Assembly: GCF_013170705.1 (NCBI RefSeq)
Contig: NZ_CP033334.1
Span: 5,929,501 to 5,993,500, forward strand
Length of the DNA stretch: 64,000 bases
Source of the DNA: Mesorhizobium loti
Lineage (GTDB): Bacteria; Pseudomonadota; Alphaproteobacteria; Rhizobiales; Rhizobiaceae
Direction: 5' to 3'
Position 1 is the first letter of the stretch. Each line of letters opens with the position of its first letter. The position numbers and the translations under genes were made by a program. This document shows positions 1 to 9,480 of this stretch, one piece after another. Under the pieces are notes generated by a model. The model was given only the letters and a program-made list of their open reading frames with translations. It searched no databases and had not been told where the DNA came from.

Positions 1-784
1 CGAAACCGATGCCGACCCCGACCGGGGTGCCGGTGGCGATGATGTCGCCGGGCTTCAGCGTGATGCCTTGCGACAGCGTGGCGATGATGGTCGGAATATC
101 GAAGATGAGCAGCGATATGCGGGAATTCTGGCGCAGATCCTCGTTGACGAAACACCGGATGCCGGCTGTTGCCAGGTCGAGTTCGTCCCTGGTCACCGCC
201 CACGGGCCCATGGGACAGAACGTGTCTTGCGACTTGCCGATCAACCACTGGCTGTATCTGCCTTGCAGATCGCGGGCCGTGACGTCGTTGACGATGGTGT
301 AGCCCCAGACATGGTCGAGCGCGTTCTCCTTCGATATACCGCGCCCGCCCTTGCCGATGATGACGGCCAGCTCCGCCTCATAGTCGATGGCGGTCGAGAC
401 CGATGGATCGATCAACACGCTGGCATGGTTGGCGACGACCGATTCGGGAACCTTGGAAAAGATGATCGGATGCTTCGGGATCGCGCCGGCGCCGGCGCTG
501 GAATCGAAGCCGCTGCGGGCGAATTCGTGCGCGTGCTCGTGATAGTTCTTGCCGACGCAGAAGATGTTGCGGCGCGGTTGCGGGATGGGCGCTTCGATTT
601 CCACCTGCGCCAGCGGGATGGGCGACAGGGTGCGCGGCATGCCGGCGCCGTTGCGCTCTATCAAAGCCAGAATGCCTGATTTGGCCTGATCAACGGAAAA
701 ATCGAAGGGCGCGATCGTCTGGGCGTCGAGATCGACAAGCCCCACGCGACGTTCGCCGGCGATCGAAAAAGTCGCGACCCGCAT
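1..784 (-). CDS. Fumarylacetoacetate hydrolase (FAH) family protein, 3' end cut off
   Basis: The family hydrolyses or isomerises 2-keto-acid or diketo-acid intermediates of aromatic and sugar catabolism in the cytoplasm with a divalent metal. About 261 residues are visible from the ATG at 784, which follows an AGGATCT ribosome site; the C-terminus lies outside the window. Visible FAH features are the FCVGKNYHEHAHE segment, the acidic metal-binding stretch IDYEAELAVIIGKGGRG and the WGYTIVNDVTARDLQ block, then the GTPVGVG region near the break. It is divergent from the GntR gene at 1009, which probably controls it. It could be a diketo-acid hydrolase, a 2-keto-4-pentenoate hydratase-type enzyme or an acylpyruvase; the sequence alone does not decide. 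Family call is firm, substrate unknown. Confidence 0.88.
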   Translation of the reverse strand, partial: MRVATFSIAGERRVGLVDLDAQTIAPFDFSVDQAKSGILALIERNGAGMPRTLSPIPLAQVEIEAPIPQPRRNIFCVGKNYHEHAHEFARSGFDSSAGAGAIPKHPIIFSKVPESVVANHASVLIDPSVSTAIDYEAELAVIIGKGGRGISKENALDHVWGYTIVNDVTARDLQGRYSQWLIGKSQDTFCPMGPWAVTRDELDLATAGIRCFVNEDLRQNSRISLLIFDIPTIIATLSQGITLKPGDIIATGTPVGVGIGF

Positions 785-875
785 CCAGATCCTCCCTGAA
801 CCAATACTGAGCCAATTATTCGCTCTTTTGTTACACGCTATCGCCGATTGGTTTAGCCCGCAAGAAGAATCTGGG

Positions 876-888
876 TTGGTCGCACCAA
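876..888. promoter_or_regulatory. Probable GntR (FadR-type) operator
   Basis: Perfect inverted repeat TTGGT-CGC-ACCAA in the 224-base divergent region between the FAH gene and the GntR gene. Several FadR/FCD regulators bind TTGGT..ACCAA-type palindromes (PdhR is the known example). Location and shape make it the likely autoregulatory operator; binding is inferred. Confidence 0.5.
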
Positions 889-1008
889 AAAGGATCTGGT
901 TGCCAGCCCTACCGCTTCACAGGATATCGACCGCTGCCATGCGATGGACGACGGAACCTGAAGCTGCTATCAATGGTTCAGTATCGGATCAGATAAAAGT
1001 GACCGGAC

Positions 1009-1680
1009 ATGCCCAAGCTCGTCGCCAGCGATATCGCCACCGCGCTGAAGAAGCGGATTTCTTCCGGTGAATGGATCGAGAATGGCCGCATGCCGCCGGA
1101 ACGCGATCTGGCGAGCGAATTCGGCGTGGCGCGCAACACGGTGCGCCGCGCCGTCTCCTTCCTCGAGGACGACGGCACCGTGGTTCGGCATGTCGGGCGC
1201 GGCACATTCCTGACCGCCACCAATCCTGGTTCGATGGCAGCGGTTGTCGGCCGGATGGAAGGCACCAGCCCGGCCGACATGATGGAGATCAGGCAGCTGC
1301 TTGAGCCGGCGGCGGCGGCCTTCGCCGCCACCAATGCCAGCGCCATGGAACTCAACGCGGTGCGCGAGGCGCACAAGATCGCTTCGGAGTCGCAGGACAT
1401 GCCGACCTTCGAGCATTGGGATGCGGAGTTTCACCACCGCATCTTCGCCTGCTCGCGCAACGACTTCCTCAAGGAGATCCACAATCTGATGCGCATCCTG
1501 CGCAATCAGGCGCCATGGTTCGAAATGAAAAAGCGTTCCTTTTCCGAAGAACGCCGCGGCATCTATTGCAGCGAGCACCAGATCGTTCTCGATGCGCTGC
1601 TGCGCCGTGACCCGGAGAGCGCCAGCCAGGCCATGCTGGCGCATCTGAGAACCGTCGAGCGCAACCTGCTGGGCCGGTAA
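1009..1680 (+). CDS. GntR-family transcriptional regulator (FadR/FCD type)
   Basis: A 223-residue DNA-binding regulator. Residues 1-70 form the winged helix (ERDLASEFGVARNTVRRAV, then a GTVVRHVGRGTF wing); from about 90 to 215 comes an all-helical FCD ligand domain with the expected acidic and histidine positions (HWDAEFHHRIF). The usual ligands of this class are organic acids that are pathway intermediates. It is divergent from the FAH-family gene and has a TTGGT-CGC-ACCAA palindrome upstream, so it most likely represses that gene and itself. It converges on pobA with an 18-base gap. No strong ribosome site precedes the ATG, but no earlier in-frame start fits the domain. Ligand unknown. Confidence 0.9.
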   Translation: MPKLVASDIATALKKRISSGEWIENGRMPPERDLASEFGVARNTVRRAVSFLEDDGTVVRHVGRGTFLTATNPGSMAAVVGRMEGTSPADMMEIRQLLEPAAAAFAATNASAMELNAVREAHKIASESQDMPTFEHWDAEFHHRIFACSRNDFLKEIHNLMRILRNQAPWFEMKKRSFSEERRGIYCSEHQIVLDALLRRDPESASQAMLAHLRTVERNLLGR

Positions 1681-1698
1681 ATCCGCGCACCGCTATCC

Positions 1699-3923
<2,225 letters not shown>

Positions 3924-3935
3924 ATCGCGGATCTC

Positions 3936-4550
3936 CTAGCTGTCGAAGAAGACCGTTTCCTTCTCCCCCTGGAGATGGACATCGAAGACGTAGGTGTCGC
4001 CCTGGCGCTCGGCGATCAGCGTCGGCACGCGGACGCGCTGCTCGATACGCGCCAGGATCGGATCCCCGGCATTGGCTTCTTCCTCATCGGCGAAATACAG
4101 CCTTGTGTGCAGACCGAGATTGATGCCGCGCGCGACGATCCACAGCGTGATGTGCGGTGCCATCGGGCGGCCATCTCGGAACGGCACGCGGCCGGGCCTG
4201 ATCGTCTCGAAGGCGCAGACGCCTGTTTCCATGTCTGTCGGGCAACGGCCCCAGCCCTGAAAATTCGGATCGGCGGCACCGCGTAGTTCGACCGGCGAAT
4301 TGTAGAGCCCGTCCGCATCCGCTTGCCAGATCTCGATCAGCGCATCCTTGAGCGGCGTGCCGGTGCCGTCAAGCACCCGGATGCGCAGGCCGATGCGCTC
4401 GCCTTTGGTCTTGTCGTTGACCATGGTCGCGCCGAGATCGCTGGGATAAACGCCACCGATGCCGCAGAAATTGGGCGTAAGTCCGATATGGACGTAAGGG
4501 CCAGCGGTCTGCGAGGGGCTTTCCCTGAGCCGGTCGAGCGACTGGGCCAT
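3936..4550 (-). CDS. pcaG: Protocatechuate 3,4-dioxygenase alpha subunit
   Basis: Structural partner of PcaH in the intradiol ring-cleaving enzyme that opens protocatechuate to 3-carboxy-cis,cis-muconate. It has 204 residues and the alpha-subunit start SPSQTAGPYVHIGL. The core (IEIWQADADGLYN, then the WGRCPTD and HITLWIVARG segments) resembles the catalytic subunit but lacks its iron-ligand pattern, as expected for alpha. The start at 4550 shares one base with the pcaH stop (TGATG), so the subunits are translationally coupled; longer in-frame upstream sequence is only read-through of pcaH in another frame. Confidence 0.95.
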   Translation of the reverse strand: MAQSLDRLRESPSQTAGPYVHIGLTPNFCGIGGVYPSDLGATMVNDKTKGERIGLRIRVLDGTGTPLKDALIEIWQADADGLYNSPVELRGAADPNFQGWGRCPTDMETGVCAFETIRPGRVPFRDGRPMAPHITLWIVARGINLGLHTRLYFADEEEANAGDPILARIEQRVRVPTLIAERQGDTYVFDVHLQGEKETVFFDS

Positions 4551-5305
4551 CAATTGCCCTCCAGCCGGTTTTCGAACAGCGATGAACGGCGGCCGCGCAG
4601 CACGATATCGAACTTGTAGGCGAGCGCATCCATCGGGATCGTCGCCTGTGTGTCGAGGACGGCCGTCAGCGCCTCGATGGCGGCCTTGTCGGCGATGCCG
4701 CGAACGATCGGGCATTTCCAGATCAGCGGATCGCCCTCGAAATACATCTGGGTGATCAGCCGCTGGGCAAAGCCATGGCCGAACACCGAGAAGTGGATAT
4801 GCGCGGGGCGCCAGTCATTGGGACCGTTCGGCCATGGATAGGGCCCGGGCTTGACGGTTCGGAAGGCATAGAAGCCATCCTCGCTTGTGATGGTGCGGCC
4901 GCAGCCGCCGAAATTCGGATCGAGCGGCGCGAGATAGCCATCCCTCTTGTGGCGGTAGCGGCCACCGGCATTGGCCTGCCAGAATTCGAGCAGCACGCCG
5001 GGCACCCCAATGCCGCGTTCGTCGAGCACGCGCCCATGGACGATGATGCGCTCGCCGATGGCGCTCTCGCCCGGCCTGGCGAAATTATGGATCAGGTCGT
5101 TGTCGAACTCGCCCAGCATGGCGTGACCGAAGACAGGTCCCGCTATTTCCGACAGCGTGTTGTCGAAGGACAAAAGCGGCTTCCGCGGCGAGCGCAGCAC
5201 CGAACTCTTGTAGCCTGGCGTCAGCGCCGGCGGGTGCCATGTCCGGTCGCGCTGGAAGAAGGCGCCGGTCTCGGGCCTCCGGTTCGAGCCGGACTCAGCG
5301 GGCAT
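4550..5305 (-). CDS. pcaH: Protocatechuate 3,4-dioxygenase beta subunit
   Basis: Catalytic subunit of the Fe(III) intradiol dioxygenase that cleaves protocatechuate between its hydroxyl-bearing carbons. It has 251 residues from the ATG at 5305, which lies inside the end of pcaC (11-base overlap). The four iron ligands of the family can be placed: Tyr117 in GGRYRHK, Tyr156 in KPGPYPWP, and His169 and His171 in [11 protein letters not shown]. The sequence also has the [11 protein letters not shown] and DPNFGGCGR signatures. The gene order C-H-G-B is the rhizobial arrangement. Confidence 0.96.
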   Translation of the reverse strand: MPAESGSNRRPETGAFFQRDRTWHPPALTPGYKSSVLRSPRKPLLSFDNTLSEIAGPVFGHAMLGEFDNDLIHNFARPGESAIGERIIVHGRVLDERGIGVPGVLLEFWQANAGGRYRHKRDGYLAPLDPNFGGCGRTITSEDGFYAFRTVKPGPYPWPNGPNDWRPAHIHFSVFGHGFAQRLITQMYFEGDPLIWKCPIVRGIADKAAIEALTAVLDTQATIPMDALAYKFDIVLRGRRSSLFENRLEGN

Positions 5306-5702
5306 TGTCGGCTCCGTCCATCTCCGAAAACACGTCCTTGGCGATCTTGAAGGCACGGTTGGCGGCCGGCACGCCGGCATAGATGGCGACATGCAGGAAC
5401 GCCTCGCGGATGTCGTCGCGCGTGGCGCCGGTGTTGGCGGTGGCGCGCACATGCATGGCCACTTCCTCATCATGGCCGAGCGCGGCCAGCAGCGCCAGCG
5501 TGACGATCGAACGCTCGCGCTTGGTCAAGCCCGGCCGCGCCCACACCGTCCCCCAGGCGGCCTCGGTGATCAGCTCCTGAAACGGCTGGTCGAAACCGGT
5601 AGCCGCGACATTGGCCCGATCGACGTGGCGGTCGCCGAGCACCGACCGTCGCACGGCAAGGCCTGTCCGATATCTTGCCGTATTGCCGGGGACTTCATCC
5701 AT
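5295..5702 (-). CDS. pcaC: 4-carboxymuconolactone decarboxylase
   Basis: Decarboxylates 4-carboxymuconolactone to beta-ketoadipate enol-lactone. It is a small AhpD-like-fold protein of 135 residues, the normal single-domain size (not a PcaL fusion with PcaD). The typical start [21 protein letters not shown] is seen, then [21 protein letters not shown] and the helix [13 protein letters not shown] with the catalytic histidine region. I chose ATG 5702 over ATG 5732: it follows GGAGAAACCC at good spacing and overlaps pcaD by only 8 bases. It overlaps pcaH at its other end. Confidence 0.94.
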   Translation of the reverse strand: MDEVPGNTARYRTGLAVRRSVLGDRHVDRANVAATGFDQPFQELITEAAWGTVWARPGLTKRERSIVTLALLAALGHDEEVAMHVRATANTGATRDDIREAFLHVAIYAGVPAANRAFKIAKDVFSEMDGADNAR

Positions 5703-6504
5703 GGGTTTCTCCAGGGGCAAGCGATGCGACAAAACCGCGGATCAGCGCGACCAGCGCCTCCGGCTGCTCGATGCACGGAATGTGCCCGGCGTTGCGGATG
5801 ATTTCGAAACGTGCGCCAGGGATCAGATCCGCCAGCGAGCGGACAAGATCGGGAGGCGTCGAGCCGTCCTGGTCACCGACGACGCAGAGTGTCGGGACAG
5901 CGATGCGGCGCGCGCTCTCGGTGAAATCGGCGTCGCGGACAGCCTTGCATGTCCCGATATAGCCCGGCAGCGCCTGCCGGGTCAGCATGTTGCGGCAACC
6001 GGCAAGGTCGGCGGGGCGCCCGGCATGGAAATCCGGCGTGAACCACACTTTCATCACGCCATCGGCGATCGCCTCGATGCCGTAGCGCTCCACGACCGCG
6101 ATACGGCTGTTCCAGCTTTCGGCGGTACCGATCTTGTGGGCGGTGTCGCTGAGGATCAGGCCCAGGACGCTTTCAGGGCGGCGGACATGCAGGCCCTGCG
6201 CCACCATGCCGCCGACCGACAGGCCAAACAGCACGACCTTGTCGAAACCGAAGTGGTCGACGAGGGCGTGCAGATCGTCGACATGGTCGTTAATCGAGTG
6301 GACGCCGCTGCCGATGTCGGAGAGACCGTGGCCGCGCTTGTCATAGACGAGCAGCGGCATCTCGCCGGCCAAAAGCGCAACGACTTCATCCCAGATCCGC
6401 AGATCGGTGCCGAGCGAATTGATGAACACGATCGGGGCCGTCTTGCCGTCCGCCTCGACATATCGGTGGTGCAGCGTGATGCCGCCAATGGTGACGAATG
6501 GCAC
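5695..6504 (-). CDS. pcaD: 3-oxoadipate enol-lactonase
   Basis: Alpha/beta hydrolase that opens beta-ketoadipate enol-lactone to beta-ketoadipate. It has 269 residues: oxyanion region INSLGTDLRIWD at 29-40, DKRGHGLSD at 55-63, nucleophile Ser96 in GLSVGG, acid in VGDQDGSTPP and catalytic histidine in NAGHIPCIEQP. The start is a GTG at 6504 preceded by GGAGG nine bases upstream; an upstream in-frame extension of 144 codons is antisense to pcaQ and not real. First gene of the pcaDCHGB-pobA operon, read away from the PcaQ box at 6575-6590. The thiolase and CoA-transferase that finish the pathway (pcaIJF) are not in this window. Confidence 0.95.
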   Translation of the reverse strand: MPFVTIGGITLHHRYVEADGKTAPIVFINSLGTDLRIWDEVVALLAGEMPLLVYDKRGHGLSDIGSGVHSINDHVDDLHALVDHFGFDKVVLFGLSVGGMVAQGLHVRRPESVLGLILSDTAHKIGTAESWNSRIAVVERYGIEAIADGVMKVWFTPDFHAGRPADLAGCRNMLTRQALPGYIGTCKAVRDADFTESARRIAVPTLCVVGDQDGSTPPDLVRSLADLIPGARFEIIRNAGHIPCIEQPEALVALIRGFVASLAPGETHG

Positions 6505-6574
6505 GATTTCGATCCTCCATCTCCACATTGCACGCCGCATTTGGTTCGGTAAAATGATATTTTGCGCCGTTTCA

Positions 6575-6590
6575 TTAACTCGGGGGTTAT
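6575..6590. promoter_or_regulatory. PcaQ-binding box between pcaD and pcaQ
   Basis: Read on the minus strand the site is ATAACC-CCCG-AGTTAA. The published Sinorhizobium meliloti PcaQ motif is, as I recall it, ATAACC-N4-GGTTAA, so 11 of 12 specified bases match. It lies about 70 bases before the pcaD GTG and only 7 bases before the pcaQ ATG, so one site can activate pcaD and repress pcaQ. Confidence 0.8.
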
Positions 6591-6597
6591 CAAATTC

Positions 6598-7515
6598 ATG
6601 CCCGACAGCCGCATCCGGTTCCGTCACCTGCAGGCATTCCTGGAAGTCGCCCGGCAGGGCAGCGTGGCCCGCGCCGCCGACTTCCTGCATGTCAGCGCGC
6701 CGGCGGTGACCAAGACCCTGCGTGAACTGGAAGAGGCGCTCGGCATCGCCGTGGTCGAGCGCGACGGGCGCGGCATCCGGGTCACCAGGCTTGGCGAAAT
6801 CTTCCTGGACCATGCCGGCTCGGCAATATCGGCGTTGAAGCGGGGCATCGATTCCGTTCGCCAGGACGGTACCATCCATCGCCACCCGATCCGCATCGGC
6901 GCGCTGCCGACAGTGTCGACGAAGGTGATGCCGCAAGCCATGAGCCTGTTCCTCAAGGAGAACACCGGAGCTGCGATCAAGATCGTCACCGGGGAGAACG
7001 CCGTGCTGCTAGAGCAGTTGCGCAGCGGCGCGCTCGATCTCGTCGTCGGTCGGCTGGCGGCGCCCGAAAACATGACCGGTTTCTTCTTCGAGCACCTCTA
7101 CTCGGAACAGGTGCTCTTCGTCGTGCGCGCCGGGCATCCGCTGCTGGAACCGGGAGCGGACATCTTCGCCAGGCTCGACGAATTCCCGGTGCTGATGCCG
7201 ACCCGGGAATCCGTCATCCGTCCCTTTGTCGATCGCCTCTTCATCACCAATGGCATGACCGCGCCGGCAACCGAGATCGAGACGGTCTCGGATTCCTTCG
7301 GGCGTTCCTTCATGCGGCAGAGCAATGCGGTGTGGATCATCTCGGCCGGCGTGGTCGCCAACGAGCTCGCGAGCCGCGCCTTCGTCGCCTTGCCGGTCGA
7401 CACCGAGCAAACCAAAGGGCCGGTCGGCCTGACGATGCGCACCGACACCGCGTCCTCGCCCGCCTTCACGATCCTGCTGCGGACCATTCGCGAAGCCGCA
7501 AGGCCGGGCGCCTGA
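6598..7515 (+). CDS. pcaQ: LysR-family activator of the protocatechuate operon
   Basis: A 305-residue LysR protein. The winged helix at about 5-64 reads IRFRHLQAFLEVARQGSVARAADFLHVS with the PcaQ-like SAPAVTKTLRELEEALGI recognition region; the remainder is the effector-binding domain (RIGALPTVSTKVMP, LDLVVGRLAAPENM). PcaQ homologues in Agrobacterium and Sinorhizobium activate pcaDCHGB in response to pathway intermediates. Divergent from pcaD with the PcaQ box between. I use the ATG at 6598; an in-frame ATG at 6562 would put the box inside the gene. Convergent with the aldose epimerase downstream. Confidence 0.93.
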   Translation: MPDSRIRFRHLQAFLEVARQGSVARAADFLHVSAPAVTKTLRELEEALGIAVVERDGRGIRVTRLGEIFLDHAGSAISALKRGIDSVRQDGTIHRHPIRIGALPTVSTKVMPQAMSLFLKENTGAAIKIVTGENAVLLEQLRSGALDLVVGRLAAPENMTGFFFEHLYSEQVLFVVRAGHPLLEPGADIFARLDEFPVLMPTRESVIRPFVDRLFITNGMTAPATEIETVSDSFGRSFMRQSNAVWIISAGVVANELASRAFVALPVDTEQTKGPVGLTMRTDTASSPAFTILLRTIREAARPGA

Positions 7516-7583
7516 CCTTCGGCGCGTTCATGCATCAAGGCCGGACCTGCATGTCGACCGGGCGGCCGACCGTCGATGAGAAG

Positions 7584-7599
7584 ATAACCGATCGGTTCG
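7584..7599. promoter_or_regulatory. Second PcaQ-like box without an obvious target
   Basis: ATAACC-GATC-GGTTCG, matching 10 of 12 specified positions of the PcaQ motif, within the 182-base gap after pcaQ. Its core AACCGATCGGTT (7586-7597) is a perfect 12-base palindrome. No gene starts just downstream on either strand; the gap otherwise shows nothing recognisable. It may be a chance match or part of a pcaQ-end hairpin. Confidence 0.35.
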
Positions 7600-7697
7600 T
7601 TTCCAAGCTTGCGGCCCGCGCGTCGCAACGGTGATCCGCGCGGCCATGTCGTGCCGGGCTCGCCGCGAGGCCGCCAAGTTTGTCACCGGCAACGACG

Positions 7698-8627
7698 TCA
7701 GACGGCCCGTGACGGCGTGAAGCGAACGCAGGCGGATCGCCTCTGCCCGGGCGCCAGCATTATCCAGCCAGTGTTGGTGTCCTCGTCGTTCACGCGGTTG
7801 AAGGCATCGGTGATGTTGCTGACCGGCTCGGCGCAAAAGAACGGCTCACCCGGCGGCGTGTAGAGGACGAGGAAATCGAGCGGTGCCTCGGCCTCCATGT
7901 CCAGTTGCCGCCCATGCTCCGGCCAGGAGATCCGGGCACGGCGCGTCCATCCGGTGAAAACCGTGTCGAAATCCACCTCCGACACGTCAAAGCCGATGGA
8001 TGGATCGGCCCCTGCCGGCGGCGGGACGTGACGGACAGGCAGTATCTCCGCGTCGGTCTCCCACATGCCGGACACCGACGCCTGGACATGCGTCCACGGC
8101 GTCGACGGGAAATAGGGATGGAGGCCGAAGCCAGCCGGCATCGGCGCGTCCGACAGGTTGCGTACGGCAATGGTTATGGAAAGCGTACCGTCAGCCAGCG
8201 TGATCTCCTGCTCGGCTTCATAGCTCCATGGCCAGGAATCGGCGGCGTGGCGATAGCGCAGGACGATCGTGCCGGCTTCGTGCCTCACGACCGTCCAAGG
8301 GTGGCGCCAGCCATGGCCGTGCTCATGGTGCGGGTCCTCCGGCCGACTAGGCAGTTGGACCGTGCGACCCGCGAATTCGAAGCGTCCGCCTCTTACGCGA
8401 TTGGAATAGGGGACGAGCGGGAAACAGGCCATGGCGCCGGCATCGCGACGGCTGATCGCCAGCGGATCCGCCGGGCGCAGCCAATCCGCGACAGAACCAT
8501 CTTGCCACCACCGATACGACGCCACGGCGCCGCCGGCAGCAGGGGCAATGTCGACAGTCGCGATGCCGTCGCTGATCGAGACCAGTTCGGTGTGCTGCGC
8601 GGCAACGGCAGCGGAATTCTTTGTCAT
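7698..8627 (-). CDS. Aldose 1-epimerase family protein (GalM-like)
   Basis: Predicted cytoplasmic mutarotase interconverting alpha and beta anomers of an aldose. It has 309 residues: beta-sandwich start ISDGIATVDIAPAAGG, FPLVPYSNRVRGGRF (active-site Asn-Arg loop), HEHGHGWRHPW with the catalytic histidine, GFGLHPYF, and the C-terminal ENYVG-like region replaced by FFCAEPVSNITDAFN. The ATG at 8627 follows GGGGGAG and is preferred to one 9 codons upstream. Divergent from a GntR gene whose start lies in a CATATCATATG palindrome only 52 bases away, so both are probably controlled together with the sugar-acid genes that follow. Confidence 0.88.
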   Translation of the reverse strand: MTKNSAAVAAQHTELVSISDGIATVDIAPAAGGAVASYRWWQDGSVADWLRPADPLAISRRDAGAMACFPLVPYSNRVRGGRFEFAGRTVQLPSRPEDPHHEHGHGWRHPWTVVRHEAGTIVLRYRHAADSWPWSYEAEQEITLADGTLSITIAVRNLSDAPMPAGFGLHPYFPSTPWTHVQASVSGMWETDAEILPVRHVPPPAGADPSIGFDVSEVDFDTVFTGWTRRARISWPEHGRQLDMEAEAPLDFLVLYTPPGEPFFCAEPVSNITDAFNRVNDEDTNTGWIMLAPGQRRSACVRFTPSRAV

Positions 8628-8671
8628 CGGCGCTCCCCCATCCCTTGACTCCAATCGCCATGGCTATAAGA

Positions 8672-8682
8672 CATATCATATG
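8672..8682. promoter_or_regulatory. Palindrome over the GntR start codon (candidate operator)
   Basis: Perfect inverted repeat CATAT-C-ATATG whose last three bases are the ATG chosen for the GntR gene; a further TCATA..TATGA repeat follows. Lies in the 52-base divergent region with the aldose epimerase, so binding here could block both genes. Confidence 0.45.
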
Positions 8683-9480
8683 AATAGTATGAAGAATAAG
8701 AAATCTTTCAGCACCGCGCGTACGTCACGGGTAGCCGTGGCGGTCTCCAGTGGCTCCACCGCGCTGCACGCGACCGTCGTCGAGCAGATCGGCTTGCGCA
8801 TCGTCCAGGGCGACTTCCTGCCCGGCGAGGCCCTGCCGAATGCGGACGATTCCAGCGAGATGCTGGGCGTCAGCCGCACGGTGCTGCGCGAGGCGATCAA
8901 GGTGCTGGCCGGCAAGGGGCTGGTCGAATCGCGGCCGAAGACCGGCACGCGCGTGCGTCCCCGCTCCGACTGGAATTTCCTCGACCCCGACGTGCTGTCA
9001 TGGCGCTACGCCGGCGGCATCAGCGCCGACGATGTGCGCGCGCTGTTCGAATTGCGCCGCGCCATCGAGCCGATGTCGGCAGCCCTCGCCGCCCAGCGCG
9101 CCAACCCGGCGCAGATCGCCGAGATCCAGGCGGCACTCGCCGAAATGGAAGCGGTGAGCGACGATGGCGACCGCTTCGCCAAGCCCGATCTGGTGTTCCA
9201 TCAGACCATCCTGCGCATGACCGGCAATGAGCTGATCGGCTCGCTGGCCGCACTGGTCGAAACCGCGTTGGTGATGAGCTTTCGCCTCTCCAACGACAAT
9301 CCGGATGGACAGCGCCACTCCTTGCCGCTGCATCGCGAGGTCGCCGAGAAGATCGCCGCCGGCGACGCGCTCGGTGCGCAGAAAGCGTTGCTGGTGCTCA
9401 TCGACAATGCCGAGGACGACGTGCGCCGCAGCGTCGAGAACCGCAACAAACGCCGCAACGATCGGGGCCAGCAATCGTGA
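8680..9480 (+). CDS. GntR-family regulator (FadR/FCD type) of the sugar-acid genes
   Basis: A 266-residue regulator. After a roughly 25-residue basic leader it shows the winged helix (EQIGLRIVQGDFLPGEALP, SSEMLGVSRTVLREAIKVLAGKGLVESRPKTGTRV) and the FCD domain (DDVRALFELRRAIEPMSAALAA, DLVFHQTILRMTGNEL with metal-binding His, LPLHREVAEKIAAGD). It is joined by a GTGA overlap to the dehydratase at 9477, so it is co-transcribed with the enzymes it probably represses. The start has no good ribosome site; ATG 8680 or 8689 are equivalent choices. The likely effector is a sugar acid or its 2-keto-3-deoxy product, by family habit. Confidence 0.9.
   Translation: MNSMKNKKSFSTARTSRVAVAVSSGSTALHATVVEQIGLRIVQGDFLPGEALPNADDSSEMLGVSRTVLREAIKVLAGKGLVESRPKTGTRVRPRSDWNFLDPDVLSWRYAGGISADDVRALFELRRAIEPMSAALAAQRANPAQIAEIQAALAEMEAVSDDGDRFAKPDLVFHQTILRMTGNELIGSLAALVETALVMSFRLSNDNPDGQRHSLPLHREVAEKIAAGDALGAQKALLVLIDNAEDDVRRSVENRNKRRNDRGQQS

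Noticed and set aside
7552..7634. Small gene after pcaQ
   Set aside because: The 27-codon frame has no good ribosome site and no recognisable pattern.
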